Source of the DNA: Lunularia cruciata
Taxonomy: Eukaryota > Streptophyta > Marchantiopsida > Lunulariales > Lunulariaceae
Direction of reading: 5' to 3'
NCBI GenBank assembly: GCA_948567375.1
Contig: OX419762.1
Span: forward strand, 38,793,034 to 38,857,033
DNA: 64,000 nt
In this document: in pieces, positions 1 to 12,072 of the stretch
Layout: every line of letters begins with the position of its first letter
How positions within the stretch are numbered: the stretch's first letter is position 1
Made by a program: the position numbers and the translations under genes
Notes under the pieces: model-generated
What the model was told of the DNA's origin: nothing
The model's database searches: none
Seen by the model: only the letters and a program-made list of their open reading frames with translations

Positions 1-1230
1 TTTGAGGTAGGTCAATATCTACCTATTGCAGGTCAAAAATACGCCTCAAACTCTCTTCAATGTTCTTAGCATTGTTCATGGTTTTTAGAAAGACAAATCT
101 CCTTTTGCACAAGAGCACAAGCAAAGGTTGATGGTCCAATAAACAAGTCTCAATCCAAATTTCTCTCCTTGAGAAACTCCTCATGGAGTAAGTTCCAAGT
201 TTGCAATACTCTTGTTGGACAACAAAATATATAGTCTCTAATAGGAGCTTCCTTTAACAATACCTGCAAAATCTCCAACCATGAAGTAGGACATATCTTT
301 ACATCTATGGAGCTAAGCATTGAATAACACAAATCAACAATACAATCCTCAAGTTATCTTCAGCAAATAGAGAATTGATCCATAATCTAAGTTTTTTTCG
401 AAAAGAATCCGTCCTTTTTGATATTTTTTCCTCACATGCAATGTAGATACCGAATTCCAAACAACAATTCCTTGGAACTTCTATGATGATGATGATTAAA
501 TACTTCTTTGTGACGATGATCTCAATCAAAGTCTATTGTGAATTATTTATCACATTCTTTAGTCACATCCTTCATCCATAAGAGCTGGAAAATGTGTGGT
601 TAAGCATAGCCTCAAGGTTTTGAAAGCAAGGACATGTTGCTTCCTTTAGAGTATGAACATTAGTGCACTTTTGGGTTGTTCAAAACATTGAATGGAGACT
701 TTCCCATTCTCATGCAACAAGTTTTTCCATCTTGCTTCGGAGCTAGTTGAAGGACTATGGACTAGATTACCTCTGCAGCAATTTAAGGAATATGGATAAG
801 GATGATGGATTCTACTCCCTTACACTACTGCTAAATGTACTTACCTACCTTACTATAGTAAAAGATAATCATCTTAAAAGGCAAGTAAGATATTGATAGT
901 AGTAGCTATCCTAAGCCTCCTTATGGATGAAAATTCTTGTGGTGAAGTATTAATTCTCTCCACAACATGGTAAAAATACAAAAATTTCTGGTTTACAGTT
1001 TTTTTCCATTTTGCTCCAAATTCTTTCTCCACCTGCGACACAATAAACAATAAATAGTTTACCAAGGACACAAAAAACATTTATTTTCTTGCTAAATTTG
1101 GAAAATAGACTGAGAGGATAGCAGACACTATAAAACCTCTACAATACATATGGCTATCCGATTTTGGTGCACTTTCTACCTTGTTGAACGAGTAGTTGGG
1201 ATGGCATAACTTTGATGAATTCATTTGTGA
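1..1230. other. AT-rich sequence, no gene seen
   Basis: I find only short reading frames with no recognisable motif in either strand. No repeat structure stands out. It may be flank of the Harbinger remnant that follows. Confidence 0.4.
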
Positions 1231-2080
1231 TTGTTCAAATTAACATCAAAGAAAGGAGTTGAAACGATTGGAATTGAATTTGTTGGCCAAGGAAGTCAAG
1301 AAGCTGCTACTATTGCATCCACCCTAGTCATTCCATCCAAGATGAAAGCTCTTGTATCATGTGGAAGTAACTTCAATTTTGCACAAGTTGAACATGTTCA
1401 ACTTGTGCAAAATTGGCTCCATATCTCCCAAAATCCTACAATTGGCATTGGTAAAAAATCAATGCATGTTGGAATTTAATATGTTCTCCTTTCAACTAAG
1501 CATAGCTTGAGCTATTAGAAGTGAGACCACTTTGCTTTATTAGAAGTAAGTCCACTTTGGAGTTGAAATAGGCAACTATGCAAAAAGTTGTTTCCAAATT
1601 TGCAAGTTGTCTTAGTACCATTTGGACTTAAACAAGAATGGCTCTTTTGAGGATGAATGATTGGAGAAAACATTGGCCCTTTACAAATCCACTATTAGGA
1701 ACCCTTTTCAATATATTTGATGCTTTTGCATAGTATCATCTGAAATCCTTTTGAGATGCAACACCTTCTAAATAGAGTTCTAAGGTAATGCACCTATCAA
1801 GCATGATCAATTTGGTCCAAACAATTCCAATAGTGAAGCAGCTATGGATGATGACCAAGACGTTATGGTTGGCCATTCAGAGGCCAAAGGGTTGCAAAGC
1901 TTCCAAGCTATAAAAGAAAGAACAAGGTAGAAGTGCCAAATCTAACTAGATACTAGCCAAAGCATCTCAAGCTCTTGTCAAAGAAACGATAATAAAAATA
2001 ACATCTTGGAACAAGTAGTAGATATGAAGCTCTTCATAACTTTGCTAAACAAGTTGGATTAACAAGCTTGTGAGTTCCAA
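1231..2080 (+). pseudogene. Harbinger-associated Myb/SANT-like protein, remnant
   Basis: The open part (1231-1479) contains VEHVQLVQNWLHISQNPTIG, which matches the start of the Myb-like/NAM-associated domain of Harbinger second ORFs (an E-D-x-Q-L-V-x-x-W pattern followed by W/L-x-I-S-x-D-P). After the stop the similarity continues in shifted frames: TMQKVVSKFASCLSTI near 1575-1625, then NKNGSFEDE and NPFQYI further on. These correspond to the central helix and the F-Q-F-x-H-C-W region of the family. Several frameshifts and stops make it non-functional. In the intact family this protein helps the transposase bind element ends. The family assignment is by remembered motif pattern, not alignment. 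Confidence 0.5.
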
Positions 2081-2302
2081 AAGTTACAACAACAACTTGC
2101 ACTTGCCAGATAAGAGGTAAAATGCATGGCAATTGCACTTTTCTAAGTTATGAGATAATATCAAGCATATGACAATCTTACACCGGTTTGAAAGTTGAGG
2201 AGTTTGATAAATTTTAGAAATAAAATGTTTTATGTTTGTATTCTTATGAATTTCCATGCCTTGTCCATACATGCTCTACCAAATCCTCTTGAGCTAGAAA
2301 TG

Positions 2303-3340
2303 TTATTGCACTTCATGAATTTTGGCAATGGAATCCATGAGCTGTTCAAAGGTCAAAGGAGCTTGAATTCCTTGGTTCACAATGGTGCTTACTTCATTTA
2401 GGTCTTCAATATCCATTCCAATTGAACCTTCATCTTCAAGAATCATATTGTGAATGATTATCAAAGCTATCCAAATTTGTTTCATTTGGTCTTAATCCCA
2501 AAATCAAGATGGTGGTTTGACAATGGAAAATTGTGATTGCAACATACCAAACCATCACTCGATATCTTTGCAAAGACTTCGTGCATTTTCATGAAAGTAT
2601 TTCTCTTGTAACCTTGAGGATAAAAATAGTCCTCATAAAAATTGACCAATTTGGGTACATGCCATCGGTGAGTAGGTAGGGCATGGAATACTCATGATGT
2701 TGAATTGAGTACCTGGCTTTAGGTGCAACATCTTTAAGTAGGTTCATCAACAATAAAGAACAACTAGAATAAAGAACAACAACATTAATGTTGTTGTTAA
2801 TCCAAGCATGCCAATAAATGCATTCCAAATCCAAAAATTTGAGATTGCTATGGCTTCCATGATAATTTAACTATTTCATTGTTGATCTTCATATTGCGCT
2901 TGCCATGCAATTGGGCAGTTCTTCCAATCCCAATGTGTGCAATCAAGAGAATTGAACATCACAAGGAATCCACTCCACTTATTGATTGCAAGTTGTCACT
3001 CCATATCCTCAATTGTTGGAAGGTGAAGGTACTCATCTCCAAAAGTAGTAACAATTATTGAGGCAAATTGATGTAAGCATTTTGTTGTTGTTGATTCACC
3101 AATTCAAACATATTCATCAATTGAGTTGCAAGCCATGCCATTTGCAAAGATTGTAATAGCAATGGTGACCTTTTGGATGGAGGAAAGACCTAAGGATCCA
3201 ATTGCATCTCTTTATGGATAAAATACTTGGCTTGTGCAACAACTCTAGAGGTAATGCAATCAAATAATTGATGTCTCATTTGAAACTACCTTCAAAAGAT
3301 GGGAGTTGGGAGCATTGGATCCATAGAGAAGTGGTCTTGA
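2303..3340 (-). pseudogene. PIF/Harbinger (HARBI1-like) transposase, remnant
   Basis: Read on minus, fragments occur in the order of a Harbinger DDE transposase: an N-terminal stretch with LFDCITSRVVAQAKYF (near 3270), the first catalytic region SLDCTHWDWKNCPIAWQAQY (near 2950), then AISNFWIWNAFIGM and NNINVV (near 2800), the second catalytic region YLLTDGMYPNWSIF (near 2650), ARSLCKDIE-WFGMLQ (near 2560), and the C-terminal IWIALIIIHNMILEDEG (near 2450). The first two aspartates are visible. The frame is broken repeatedly and stops interrupt it. The expected product would cut and paste the element in the nucleus. It differs from the H2/H3 pair further on and belongs to another subfamily. Confidence 0.75.
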
Positions 3341-3604
3341 TAGATTCTTTCATTCCCTAATGCATGATCTCGATAAAGATTGGGAGAGTGTCTTGGTTGT
3401 TATGAACCACCTCTATGAATTAGCAACTCATCACAGTCATCATTTGCAACAAATTGGTTGACATTCATAGAAAAATGTTTGACAATATCACCCCCATAGA
3501 AAATAAATAAAAAATAAAAAATTAAACCTAGGATATTATTATTTTCCATTGCAATGGTGTAGATGTAATCTACAATTAATAGCATGAGCCATTGTAGTAT
3601 TTGT

Positions 3605-3760
3605 TGCTTCCTACAATCTACTATGAAGATCGTCAAACCCTAAACCCTAAATCACTTGTAATTTTAATGGGAATTTAGCCACTGCTTCCTACAATCTATT
3701 GCATAGATCTTCAAACCCTAAAATCTAAATCACCTGCCAAATTTTAGTGAGAATGTTGCA
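3605..3760. repeat. Two-copy tandem duplication, about 78 bp
   Basis: TGCTTCCTACAATCTA recurs at 3605 and 3683, followed in both copies by a variable stretch and a CAAACCCTAAA segment. The copies have drifted by many substitutions. No coding content is seen. Confidence 0.7.
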
Positions 3761-3769
3761 TGAAATGGT

Positions 3770-5000
3770 GTATATATATTTGATATATACTGCAAATTGC
3801 TTTAGCTTGTGCTCTTTGTTGTTGTAGCATAGCCTACTTATATCTTGGTATACTATGTTGCAGTGGAGATGTTTTATGGGATTGTTTCCTATTGCCTTGC
3901 TTTGTTTACATCCCTACTGAAGGAAGTCAAATTTACTTGCTAGTACAAAGACTTAGCATTTGGAGAATATAACAATAAAGTTTTAAAAAGTAAGATATTA
4001 TAAGAAAAAATAGAGAGACAAATTCTTGATTTTGATTGATTCTTGATCTTGATTCTTTTTTGAAAATCTTGATAATCTCCATGGAACTTACTATTTCTGA
4101 ATTTTAATCAGAGTGCATTATCTAAAGGAAGTTAGTCACAAGAAACCCCTCTTTGGTCAAGAGGTACATTTGATCAATCTTGTTATAGTTTAATCTTTAG
4201 TCTTGAAATTAAATTTTTTATTTTACATTTTTTTCTCAAGTTGAATTTAGAAACATTATTTTGCCTTCCATATTTCATTTGGCTTTCTAGACTAACATCT
4301 TGTGTATAAATACATCATAAACTATTTTAATGTGAAAATTTAATTTGAATGGAGGAAAAGCTCTGCAAGTTAGCCAAGCTGAAATCATGAACAAAAGACT
4401 ATATACATTAGGGAGGAGGCTTATGACTGTGGGCCATGTCCCATTAACTTTCTGACGAGAGTGCATATAAAAAATAAATACATTTGTGAATAGTCTATAA
4501 ATTTTTGCAATGGGCTATATAATGGGCTATAGTAGGTAATTTTGGGCTGTTTCAGAAAAGCAAATTTGAGTTCAAATCTGTACTTATGGGTTTTAGCGGG
4601 TAAATTTGAAGAAATTGAATTTATACTCTTAAATGTAAACTAATCTTGAGGTGCCATGTGTCACAATATCACAATAGATTCCAACATCTCCACTTTATGA
4701 CCTAAGTTTGAATGGAAGAGGGAAGCAACAAGAAATTAAGCATCTATGTTTAAACAAGAGAGGGAATGAATGAGGGATAACTAGTGACTAGAAGCACAAT
4801 GTGAACAAAGCCATTCAAAATGAAATTCAATCACAAACTGTGGAATTTGGGATTGATTTATGACCCCTAGTAATCATTTGTAGCGCAATGGCTACTTGAA
4901 GGATAGTAAGGTGCCTTGAAGGATCTTATGGTACATCTCCTTGGAGAAAGTAAAGGTATGCCATTTTTTCAATGTCACTTTGAAACTGAATTGTGGTATA
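3770..5000. other. AT-rich non-coding stretch
   Basis: No long reading frame and no family motif on either strand. A homopurine or repeat signal is not evident. Confidence 0.4.
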
Positions 5001-5007
5001 AGAAATC

Positions 5008-5874
5008 ATGGAACGCAAAAAATTTGGAATTGCAAATGTGGATCTTCTTCCTTGTCCCCTGCACAAACACATAAGATGGATTGATATTATAAGAAGTCAA
5101 GAGTTCTATAATTGTGGAATGAATAGCTCTATTCCCAAAGGAAGATTAGGATTTCAAGAACTCTTGAAGATGGTATATTTTGAGCCTGTGCCTTCTGGGA
5201 CTCCTCTTGGTAGAGCAAAATACAATGTTCCTAGTATTAACATAATTTGCAAAGATAGAATAGAGAAATGTGAAGGAGATAGATTTCAAATGGTTTCACG
5301 TCATTACAACCAAATTCTCAATTACTTGGAGGATCTCAAGCATTTTAAATAGATTCATGGTGGTAGTAGTAGGAAACCCGTTTTAAAAAACATTGCCTTC
5401 AATTACGTGGTGACCTTTTTAATGAAATTTGGCAATGAATTTCTTGCTTCCATGAATAGAGGAAGATTGAAAAAGAAATGAGCTCAGTCCTTGAAGTTTT
5501 ACAAGGAAGTTCACCAATGGAGAGAGAAATCCACAAGTGAAGGTTTAATTAAAAAGGAGATAAAACATAGATGGACCATTGGCGAGGACAATTTACACCA
5601 TATATGTCCTTGTTTTCCACTAAATGGATGCCTTGCTTTGAGGAAGAGCCAATATCTCTTCCCTACCCTTGGAAGTATGGGAATGGAGCTAGAGTTCAAC
5701 CTTTTTGAATTGTCCATCCAAGATGATGAGATATGCAAGGTGACACCTATAGATCTAAACAAAGAGGGTTCCAAGGAGAAGGAAGAGGAGCAAGAAGAAA
5801 TGTTTGGGGAATACACATCTTTGTCAAGCACTTCTCAAGTAGATTTTTCACCATCCCCTTATACTCTACATTAA
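5008..5874 (+). pseudogene. Family C protein, copy 1 (unknown), one frame with two in-frame stops
   Basis: A single reading frame runs from ATG at 5008 to 5874, about 288 codons, interrupted only by TAG at 5350-5352 and TGA near 5478. I do not recognise the product. Its middle part (GDRFQMVSRHYNQILNYLED, then FLMKFGNEF) is clearly related to a minus-strand frame at 23451-23740, where the equivalents of the two stops are Q and W codons. The stops are therefore probably CAG-to-TAG and TGG-to-TGA transitions in a once open gene. The C-terminal 60 residues are acidic (KEEEQEE) and Ser/Thr-rich. No catalytic motif, signal peptide or membrane segment is apparent. It may be an accessory gene of an unclassified transposon. 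Confidence 0.5.
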
Positions 5875-5917
5875 TCAATTCCAATGACCAATCCAAGTAC
5901 AAAAGAAGATAGGCATA

Positions 5918-6132
5918 TTGAATTTATTCCTGTGGATCTACAAGTGAAGCATTTGGACTTAACATTGAGGAGGATATGCAAGTTCCAGTTTGAAGGAATA
6001 GAAGAGTATGAGAGGAGATCACAAGGAGGATTTCAAGTACACAAGAGGAGATTTCTTTCAAATTTATCCCAAAGGAATCTGCAACAAGTGAAGCATTTGG
6101 ACTTCATGTTGAGGAGAATTTGCAAGTTTTAG
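5918..6132 (+). repeat. Direct repeat, period about 144 bp, downstream of family C copy 1
   Basis: CAAGTGAAGCATTTGGACTT occurs at 5941 and 6085. The translated repeats QVKHLDLTLRRICKF and QVKHLDFMLRRICKF stay in the same frame, so the duplication happened inside coding sequence or in a coding-like stretch. Confidence 0.7.
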
Positions 6133-6139
6133 TTGAAAG

Positions 6140-6780
6140 GAAAAGAAGAGTGCAAGCTAAGACCTTGGTCGGAGATGAAGAAATTCCTGCACCAATAATG
6201 GATTGTGGAGATTTAGGGAGTTAAGAAGATGAGGGAGAAGATGAGCCATCACACAAGAGGAAGAAATTATATAAGCCAAATTCAAAGGCTTGTCCATTTT
6301 AAATGTTTTTGTAGAAGATATTGCCAATCATACAAAATCAAAGGCTGAATCCTTGGAGGTGAAGGAGAGGTGTAAGATGACAAAAATTTATGCTCAAAAG
6401 ATAACTAAATAGAAAATCTTTGGATGAAGGTAGAGGCAAAAGAGAGAAACGAAGCACAAATTTATAGGTGGAGGAGAGAAAGAAAGCACAAAAGTTATAG
6501 GAAGAGGAGAGAAAGAAAGCACAAAACTTAAGATTTAAAGAGAGATTTGCAAAATCCATGCAATAGTATGAGATGACATTGGAATTAGCAAAGGTTGGTA
6601 AAACTTCAGAGTAAATAAAAAGTATTATGACAGCATTTGCAAGGTAGATGAAAGACAATGCACCGTGGGTAGTAATCACCCTTCTCCCAATTGTGCCATT
6701 GGCCCCTAGAAAGAGTCAATAGAGCATGCTAGCAAATATTTATTGTAATGTGTAAAATTTTATCAATCAATAAAGTTCAT
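6140..6780 (+). other. Purine-rich stretch, no gene assigned
   Basis: A-rich and GAGA/AAGAAAG-rich on +, including two near copies of GAGAGAAAGAAAGCACAAAA near 6475 and 6508. Only short frames are present. It could be the decayed C-terminal coding part of family C copy 1. Confidence 0.35.
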
Positions 6781-6786
6781 TCCATT

Positions 6787-6990
6787 GGATTTGCTTAGAT
6801 AGTGGAGAGGTTGCCCAAGCACAGAGTCCTTATGGTAGTTTTGTGGCTAACCCAAAATTGATTGGATTTGCTCAAATTGGGTGGATTCACTCTAGAGTGG
6901 GTTTGTTCATAGGAGATGCGTTTGCCCCAAAATGGTTGGATTCACTTGAAACTATTTGATTTTGCCCATACTTTCATTAGGATTTACTTG
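6787..6990. repeat. Degenerate array of GGATTTGCTT-type motif
   Basis: Instances at 6787, 6863, 6883 (GGATTCACTC), 6937 (GGATTCACTT) and 6980 (GGATTTACTTG) are irregularly spaced. The same motif and orientation recur at 10374-10770, so the two arrays bracket family A copy 1. Confidence 0.55.
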
Positions 6991-7058
6991 CACATTTGCA
7001 ATATCATACATTTTCCTTTCCTTAAACTATGTCAATTTTGCACAAAAGCACTCAATAT

Positions 7059-7206
7059 ATAATATTATAATGTATACTATAATATATATGCTACAATATA
7101 TATACCCACCAACTGTCATGAAAGAACAGAAAGTATAATATTGTGATATATACTATAATACATATGCTACAATATATATACCCACCAATTGTCATGAAAG
7201 AATAAA
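7059..7206. repeat. Two-copy tandem duplication, 76 bp, AT-rich
   Basis: ATAATATT...TATACTATAAT followed by ATACCCACCAA(C/T)TGTCATGAAAGAA occurs at 7059 and again at 7135. The copies differ by a few substitutions. Confidence 0.75.
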
Positions 7207-7209
7207 GTG

Positions 7210-8160
7210 CAATATCCTCAAAATATCCTCATAGATTTATCATATTCATGTCACTATCCTTGCAATCTATCTTGGTCACTTTGCACATACACCAAAGTCC
7301 TTACCCTACTTTGATAAAATGACAAATGTATTAATCTTTGTTGGTTACCTCAACAACAAGGCAATTAATATCTCTTCAAGTTATAGATTAGGAGGTATTT
7401 GCCAAAGGATCTTGTGAGGGGTTGTGAGATTTTTGCTAACTCAATTAGACTTGGTTGTGTGCCCTCTCTAAGGTAAGCCCCTGCCCATGAAATTTGTTTC
7501 TCTACCGCATCAGACTTAATCATGATCAAAGGGTTTGAATGACAACAACACTAATATGGTATTTTGCTACTTAAGTTCATCTTAAATGTTTGGCAAGTTT
7601 TACAGTGCAAGTTGCCAATGTTCTATAAGATGAGTACCCATTTTTCGAATTGTAATGCATTGGTATGCTTGTTAGAACCAAAAGACCATAGTGACCTTCC
7701 CACCACATTCCATTCATGCTTGCAGTTATAGAAATTGAAGATTGCAGCATTTTTCTAAAGGTATTTGAAACTAAATAGATAGTGGAATCATGAACTTCAT
7801 GAATATAAATAAATATACAATGGTAAAATATACATATCATCAATTGGCTGATAATTGGCTAATTTATATCCTCTGCAACACAAGGAGTATGCACTGTAGA
7901 GTAGGAGGAGGTAGACTCTCTATTCTAATATGCTCCAATGCATACTCAAGATGTCTAATGGGCTTGATGATCCACACCAGACTATATCTCTACATCCAAT
8001 TCTTCTTCCTATTGTGCATATGCAGGTTCTATAAGGATGAAAATAACAAATCATAAGGATCTGCGATGCAAACTAGAAGACATTTGGAGGTCCTCTCATT
8101 GGTGAGGAAGTCTATATCAAGTGTCTATCCTATATTTATCTAGGGGTGCTTACAACATAT
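7210..8160. other. No gene seen
   Basis: Short frames only; no recognisable motif on either strand. It lies downstream of family A copy 1 in that gene's orientation. Confidence 0.35.
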
Positions 8161-8163
8161 CCA

Positions 8164-9420
8164 CTAAGTACAGGTATGATGAACTTGCTTGGGGGTATAA
8201 GAAGGAGTGAATACTAGAGGGTAGACAGTACCATGGAGATGGTTCCTACAATAAGGAAGCATTTCATTGTCAACTATGAGGATGTCACATAATGGCAAAC
8301 GTAAATCAGTAAAAGTAGCATAAGGTCTAACCATGTAACCTCTCCATGTCTCCATATACCTATCCCAAGTCACTAAACAAGGCCATGAGGGTAAAATCTA
8401 TACACACACTCTCTCCAAAAAGAATCTTGCATCACACATGGAACAGATAGGGTGCTCTAACTCTATCATAGTACTACCATTCCAGATGATCACCTCAAAG
8501 CACTTTACAAAATACTTTATAAAATCCCTGACTTGTGGCCATAGAACATATCAAAAGGAACTCCTACCTCTAAGATGACCATGATCTACCAAGGTACACC
8601 ACTATCGGAAGAGAACACTACCATTCCACATAAGGTCCACTAAACATCCAACATCTAACACCAAAACCTTCCTCTTGTTCTCATGAGTATAAAGTATGTG
8701 AAGAATGAAATGCCTGAATTTGATGATGAGCTCTCTCATAATTGAAAGTCACCTCACATCACTCTTGAGTGTTATTCACCAATCCTCAAGCCAATAAATA
8801 TTTTCATATGTTTGTTCAAAAGCCAAAAGGAGACCTAGGTCATCCGGATGTCTAAGTCTCCATGTAATAATATCTCCACTTTTGGTCATCACTCAAGGCT
8901 CCTCTCTAGGCATACCATATAGGTTAAGCTCCATTTGGGTAGCTATAGCATGGGAAGATAGTGTCTTAGTTTGTGTCCCATAGCTCAAAATGAGGATAGA
9001 GTCTATTTGATTTTGCATGCATATAAATATCTCCATACCCTCAGCCTGCTCAATTCACCTTTGCATGTCCTCTAACATCTGTCTAGTAATACCAAACTCT
9101 CTTCAGAAAAACTACTTAATGGAATGCACATCATTTGCCCTAACTTCTCTCTTGTCCACAAGTATGTCCAACTCAACTAATTGCTCTGCTTGAGTCATCT
9201 CTATAGCTATAACATGCTTCTCCTGCTCTCCATGCATGTGCTATCTATCTAATAAAGCAAGCCTCCTCTATGTTATATATCTCTCTTTAGTGGTAGTCTC
9301 TCCCTCTCTGCCTATGGGCTCCTCATCTAAATCAATAAGAAGATATAGGAGGGAGGATCATGTAAAGGCTCTTTATCTAAAAAAGGGACCAATAGTGGAG
9401 GATCATAGGAGAGGATGAGA
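8164..9420 (-). pseudogene. Family A protein, copy 1 (unknown coiled-coil plus conserved domain), broken
   Basis: Read on minus from about 9400 downward: an E/Q-rich, probably coiled-coil region (EMTQAEQLVELDILVDKREV near 9190), then a conserved domain with GDIITWRLRHPDDLGLLL (near 8870), KRKVLVLDVGCLVDLMWNG (near 8650), VRDFIKYFVKCFEVIIWNG (near 8520) and GYMVRPYATFTDLRLPLCDI (near 8310), ending HGTVYPLVFTPSY (near 8200). Stops and frameshifts break it several times. The same blocks occur in the same order on + at 20330-21110 (copy 2), which is the evidence that this was a real protein. I do not recognise the family: no zinc finger, RT, DDE or protease signature is visible. It is probably the gene of an unclassified mobile element. 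Confidence 0.5.
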
Positions 9421-9479
9421 TCCTCTAAAGGCTTGACACTAGGGGGAGGGATTGGTAGGGGAGGATCAAGAAGGAAAGG

Positions 9480-10080
9480 CCTCTAAAAAGAGTGAGGCTC
9501 CTACAAAGAAGGTATAGTATCACCAATATGACATGTGTATATCATGCAGTACTTCAATCATCATATTGATAATGTATTATGAGAATTCTAAGCATTATTA
9601 ACAACAAGTATTAACAACAAGATGGAAAGAGTTTAAATATTTGTATTACAAAGAAGTATATATCCATACAATGAGCATCACAACATCACTCATTTCCTCT
9701 CTCTTGCTGATCCCCATCATCATCCTCATTGTTCTCTAACTTGTAAGAGGGTTGGACAAATAATTCTTTGGCTCCTGATTTGTATGAAACCTCATTTTCA
9801 CTCAAGAGACCACTCTCAAAAAGAGAGTAAAAAACTGCCTTGCAAAGCTCATCTTGATACATCACCCATCTAGATGTCTAAGTTGCTTTTGCAAAAACTA
9901 TATCTCCACCTCAACTATTGGTAATATTAGTTTTGCTCAATCATAGTCCTCATTTTCATTTGTCAACATTGTTATCACATGGAGTATGGAATGGCCGTGG
10001 ACCACCTTGGTCTCCTCGTAGGGATAATGAGTGAACTAAGAATCTAGAAGGGTCTCTATTCTCAATAAATACATTGCCTT
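9480..10080. other. No gene seen
   Basis: Upstream flank of family A copy 1. Only short frames; no motif I recognise. Confidence 0.35.
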
Positions 10081-10090
10081 GCTAGATACC

Positions 10091-10172
10091 TATTGGCAAT
10101 ACAATCTCTAATTGAGAACCAATCAACAATCTATTGGCAATACAATCTCTAATTGAGAACCAATCAACAATC
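10091..10172. repeat. Near-perfect tandem duplication, 41 bp
   Basis: A block beginning TATTGGCAATACAATCTC is present at 10091 and 10132, ending with AACCAATCAACAATC. The copies read as identical, so the duplication is recent compared with the decay around it. Confidence 0.85.
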
Positions 10173-10373
10173 AATCCGTGCGGTTCATATCTCCTCTTTG
10201 GGATGGTTCTTGTAGCTAAAGCAAATGCATGCCAAATACTACCAAGAAAAAGTATGAAAGGTTTACCATGAAAAACACATGTGTGTGTCATCTTATCCCA
10301 GCTCTTGATAAACCTTGTACATTTAATAACCTGCAAAACACCAACAATTGCCGAGAATGTAGAAAAATGATTT

Positions 10374-10770
10374 GGATTTGCTCGTAGAACTCATAGCTCT
10401 ACTCTAAAATTTGTGCACTATGCATCAATACATGATGGATTTGCTTGCAAAAAACTTTGGCTATGCTTGTAGCAAATGGATTCACTCAAGCAAGAGGGTG
10501 GATTTGCTCTAGTAAAACAAGTTTGATCACTTGGCGGTTGGCTTTGTGCGGGTCCAAGTTGGATTCACTTGCTAGGCATTGGCTCCACATGAGGTTGAGT
10601 TAGATTTTCTCACTTGGCTTTGGCTCTGCAAGGGTCTATGTTGGATTTGCTTGCCTCATGTTGGCTTTGTGTTGGATTTGGCTAGGTGAATACTAGCTCC
10701 ATATGGATCTATATTAGATTTGCTTAGAAGCTTGCTTGCCCTTGCTTGTTTGAGATAGAATTTGCTTAGA
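10374..10770. repeat. Degenerate array of GGATTTGCTTG motif
   Basis: Instances at 10374, 10437, 10478 (GGATTCACTC), 10500, 10561 (GGATTCACTT), 10641, 10673, 10716 (AGATTTGCTTAG) and 10758 (GAATTTGCTTAG), with related GCTTGC/TTGGCT blocks between. On minus, the strand of family A copy 1, the motif reads AAGCAAATCC. The array lies upstream of that gene remnant. Confidence 0.6.
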
Positions 10771-11109
10771 AATTGAATGTCAAGGGATTTACGTTTCCTC
10801 AAGCTTGGGGTTTAGGGTTTCCACACAATTCAAAACATTCAAAAAATACACAAAATATGGTTGAAACAATTTTCAAGCCAAAAAAGTTAAGAAAAAAGAA
10901 CTTACATGGGTATGGTAATCCAAAAGTGACCTTCAAGCTAAGCAAATCCAAATCACGTTCCCAAAGTTGCTCAACAATAGTTCTAATTTGGGTCAAGTTA
11001 AACCATACTCATTTTATCTGGTCATGTTATTTGTGAGTTTGTGGAATTCTACCAACCAAGTCCCTTCATTAATCTCTTCCATGTTAGGAGAGTCTTAAGA
11101 TCTTTGGTA

Positions 11110-11900
11110 ATTGAGGATATCTACAATAGTTGATTTGCAACTCTTCCACTTTATGGCTTCTTGCCTTTTGATTCTTCCCTTCTCTCTCTTTGATTCTTCA
11201 TGTTCCCCAATTCTGGCTTCCCCAACTTCACTCTTTCCAATTCTCTCCTTCCACAATCATTTTCTCCTATGTGCAATTCTTGCTTCCTCAAGTTTTCTTT
11301 AGAATGTGATTCTTCCTTCTCTTCTCTTTGTTATTCTCCTCAATTTTTCTTTAGATTGCAATTCCCCTTCCCTGATTCTATATGATTCTTACCTTCTTCA
11401 CTTCTCTTTATGATTCTCCTCCTTCCCCAAATTTGAAATCTTCCTTCCTTTTGGATTCCAGCTCTTCTTAGATTTTCTTTGCAATTCAAAATTCCCTTTT
11501 GAAAAGTAGCTCTTCTTCTCCCTTGAGCAAATTCACCCCAAAATGTTAAATTTAACTAGCTCTCTCTTGGTGTAAGGCAATCTTGACATTTTGAATTTCT
11601 TCTTCTCCCTCTTTTCTCCTCTTTTGTGAATTTTAAATTTCTATTTTCTTCTCCTCCACTCGTATGATTCTCCTAAAAATTTTTGTTCCCTTCCTCCTTA
11701 TGTAGTACTTGAAATTCTTCATTCAACAATTCTCTCTGAGAATTATATACTTCTCTCCTCCCCTCTTGGTTCGTAGGAATTCTGGACTTCTTTTTCTCTC
11801 CTCAACCCATCTTCTCGTGGCTCTTCTTCTCTTTCTATCTTGAATAGATTGTTCAATGCTCAACGCTCTTATGATTTTTCTCTAGTGAATTTTTTAGAGC
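11110..11900 (+). other. Long pyrimidine-rich tract (C/T bias on +)
   Basis: About 800 bp dominated by TTCTCTT/CTTCCTT/TTCTTC words with few purine runs. The open frames here are a by-product of composition. It lies downstream of the minus-strand transposase remnant H2; a matching purine-rich tract on + follows the plus-strand transposase H3 (17095-17640), so the tract may be part of the element. Confidence 0.5.
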
Positions 11901-12072
11901 AAGAATGTATGAGTTTAGGGTAAGCCTATCAAATCTCCATTCAAAATTCCACTCCACATACAAGTAGGAAATCCACCATCTTTTAACCTAATTTAAATAA
12001 ATTCTTCAATTAGATATCAGCACATTCACAAGCACTTCAATAAAACAGAAGCACATCTCTACCACCATACTT

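Larger units (their letters stand above)
1231..3400. mobile_element. Degenerate PIF/Harbinger DNA transposon (H1), two convergent ORF remnants
   Basis: PIF/Harbinger transposons usually encode a DDE transposase and a second Myb/SANT-like DNA-binding protein. Here a Myb-like remnant on + (1231-2080) and a transposase remnant on - (2303-3340) lie tail to tail, about 220 bp apart. That pairing is what supports calling the interval one element. I could not identify terminal inverted repeats or the 3-bp target duplication, so the outer limits are approximate. Confidence 0.6.

Noticed and set aside
3636-3652. CCCTAAA telomere-like repeat
   Set aside because: Only about two units; such short runs are common in AT-rich plant sequence and in promoters.
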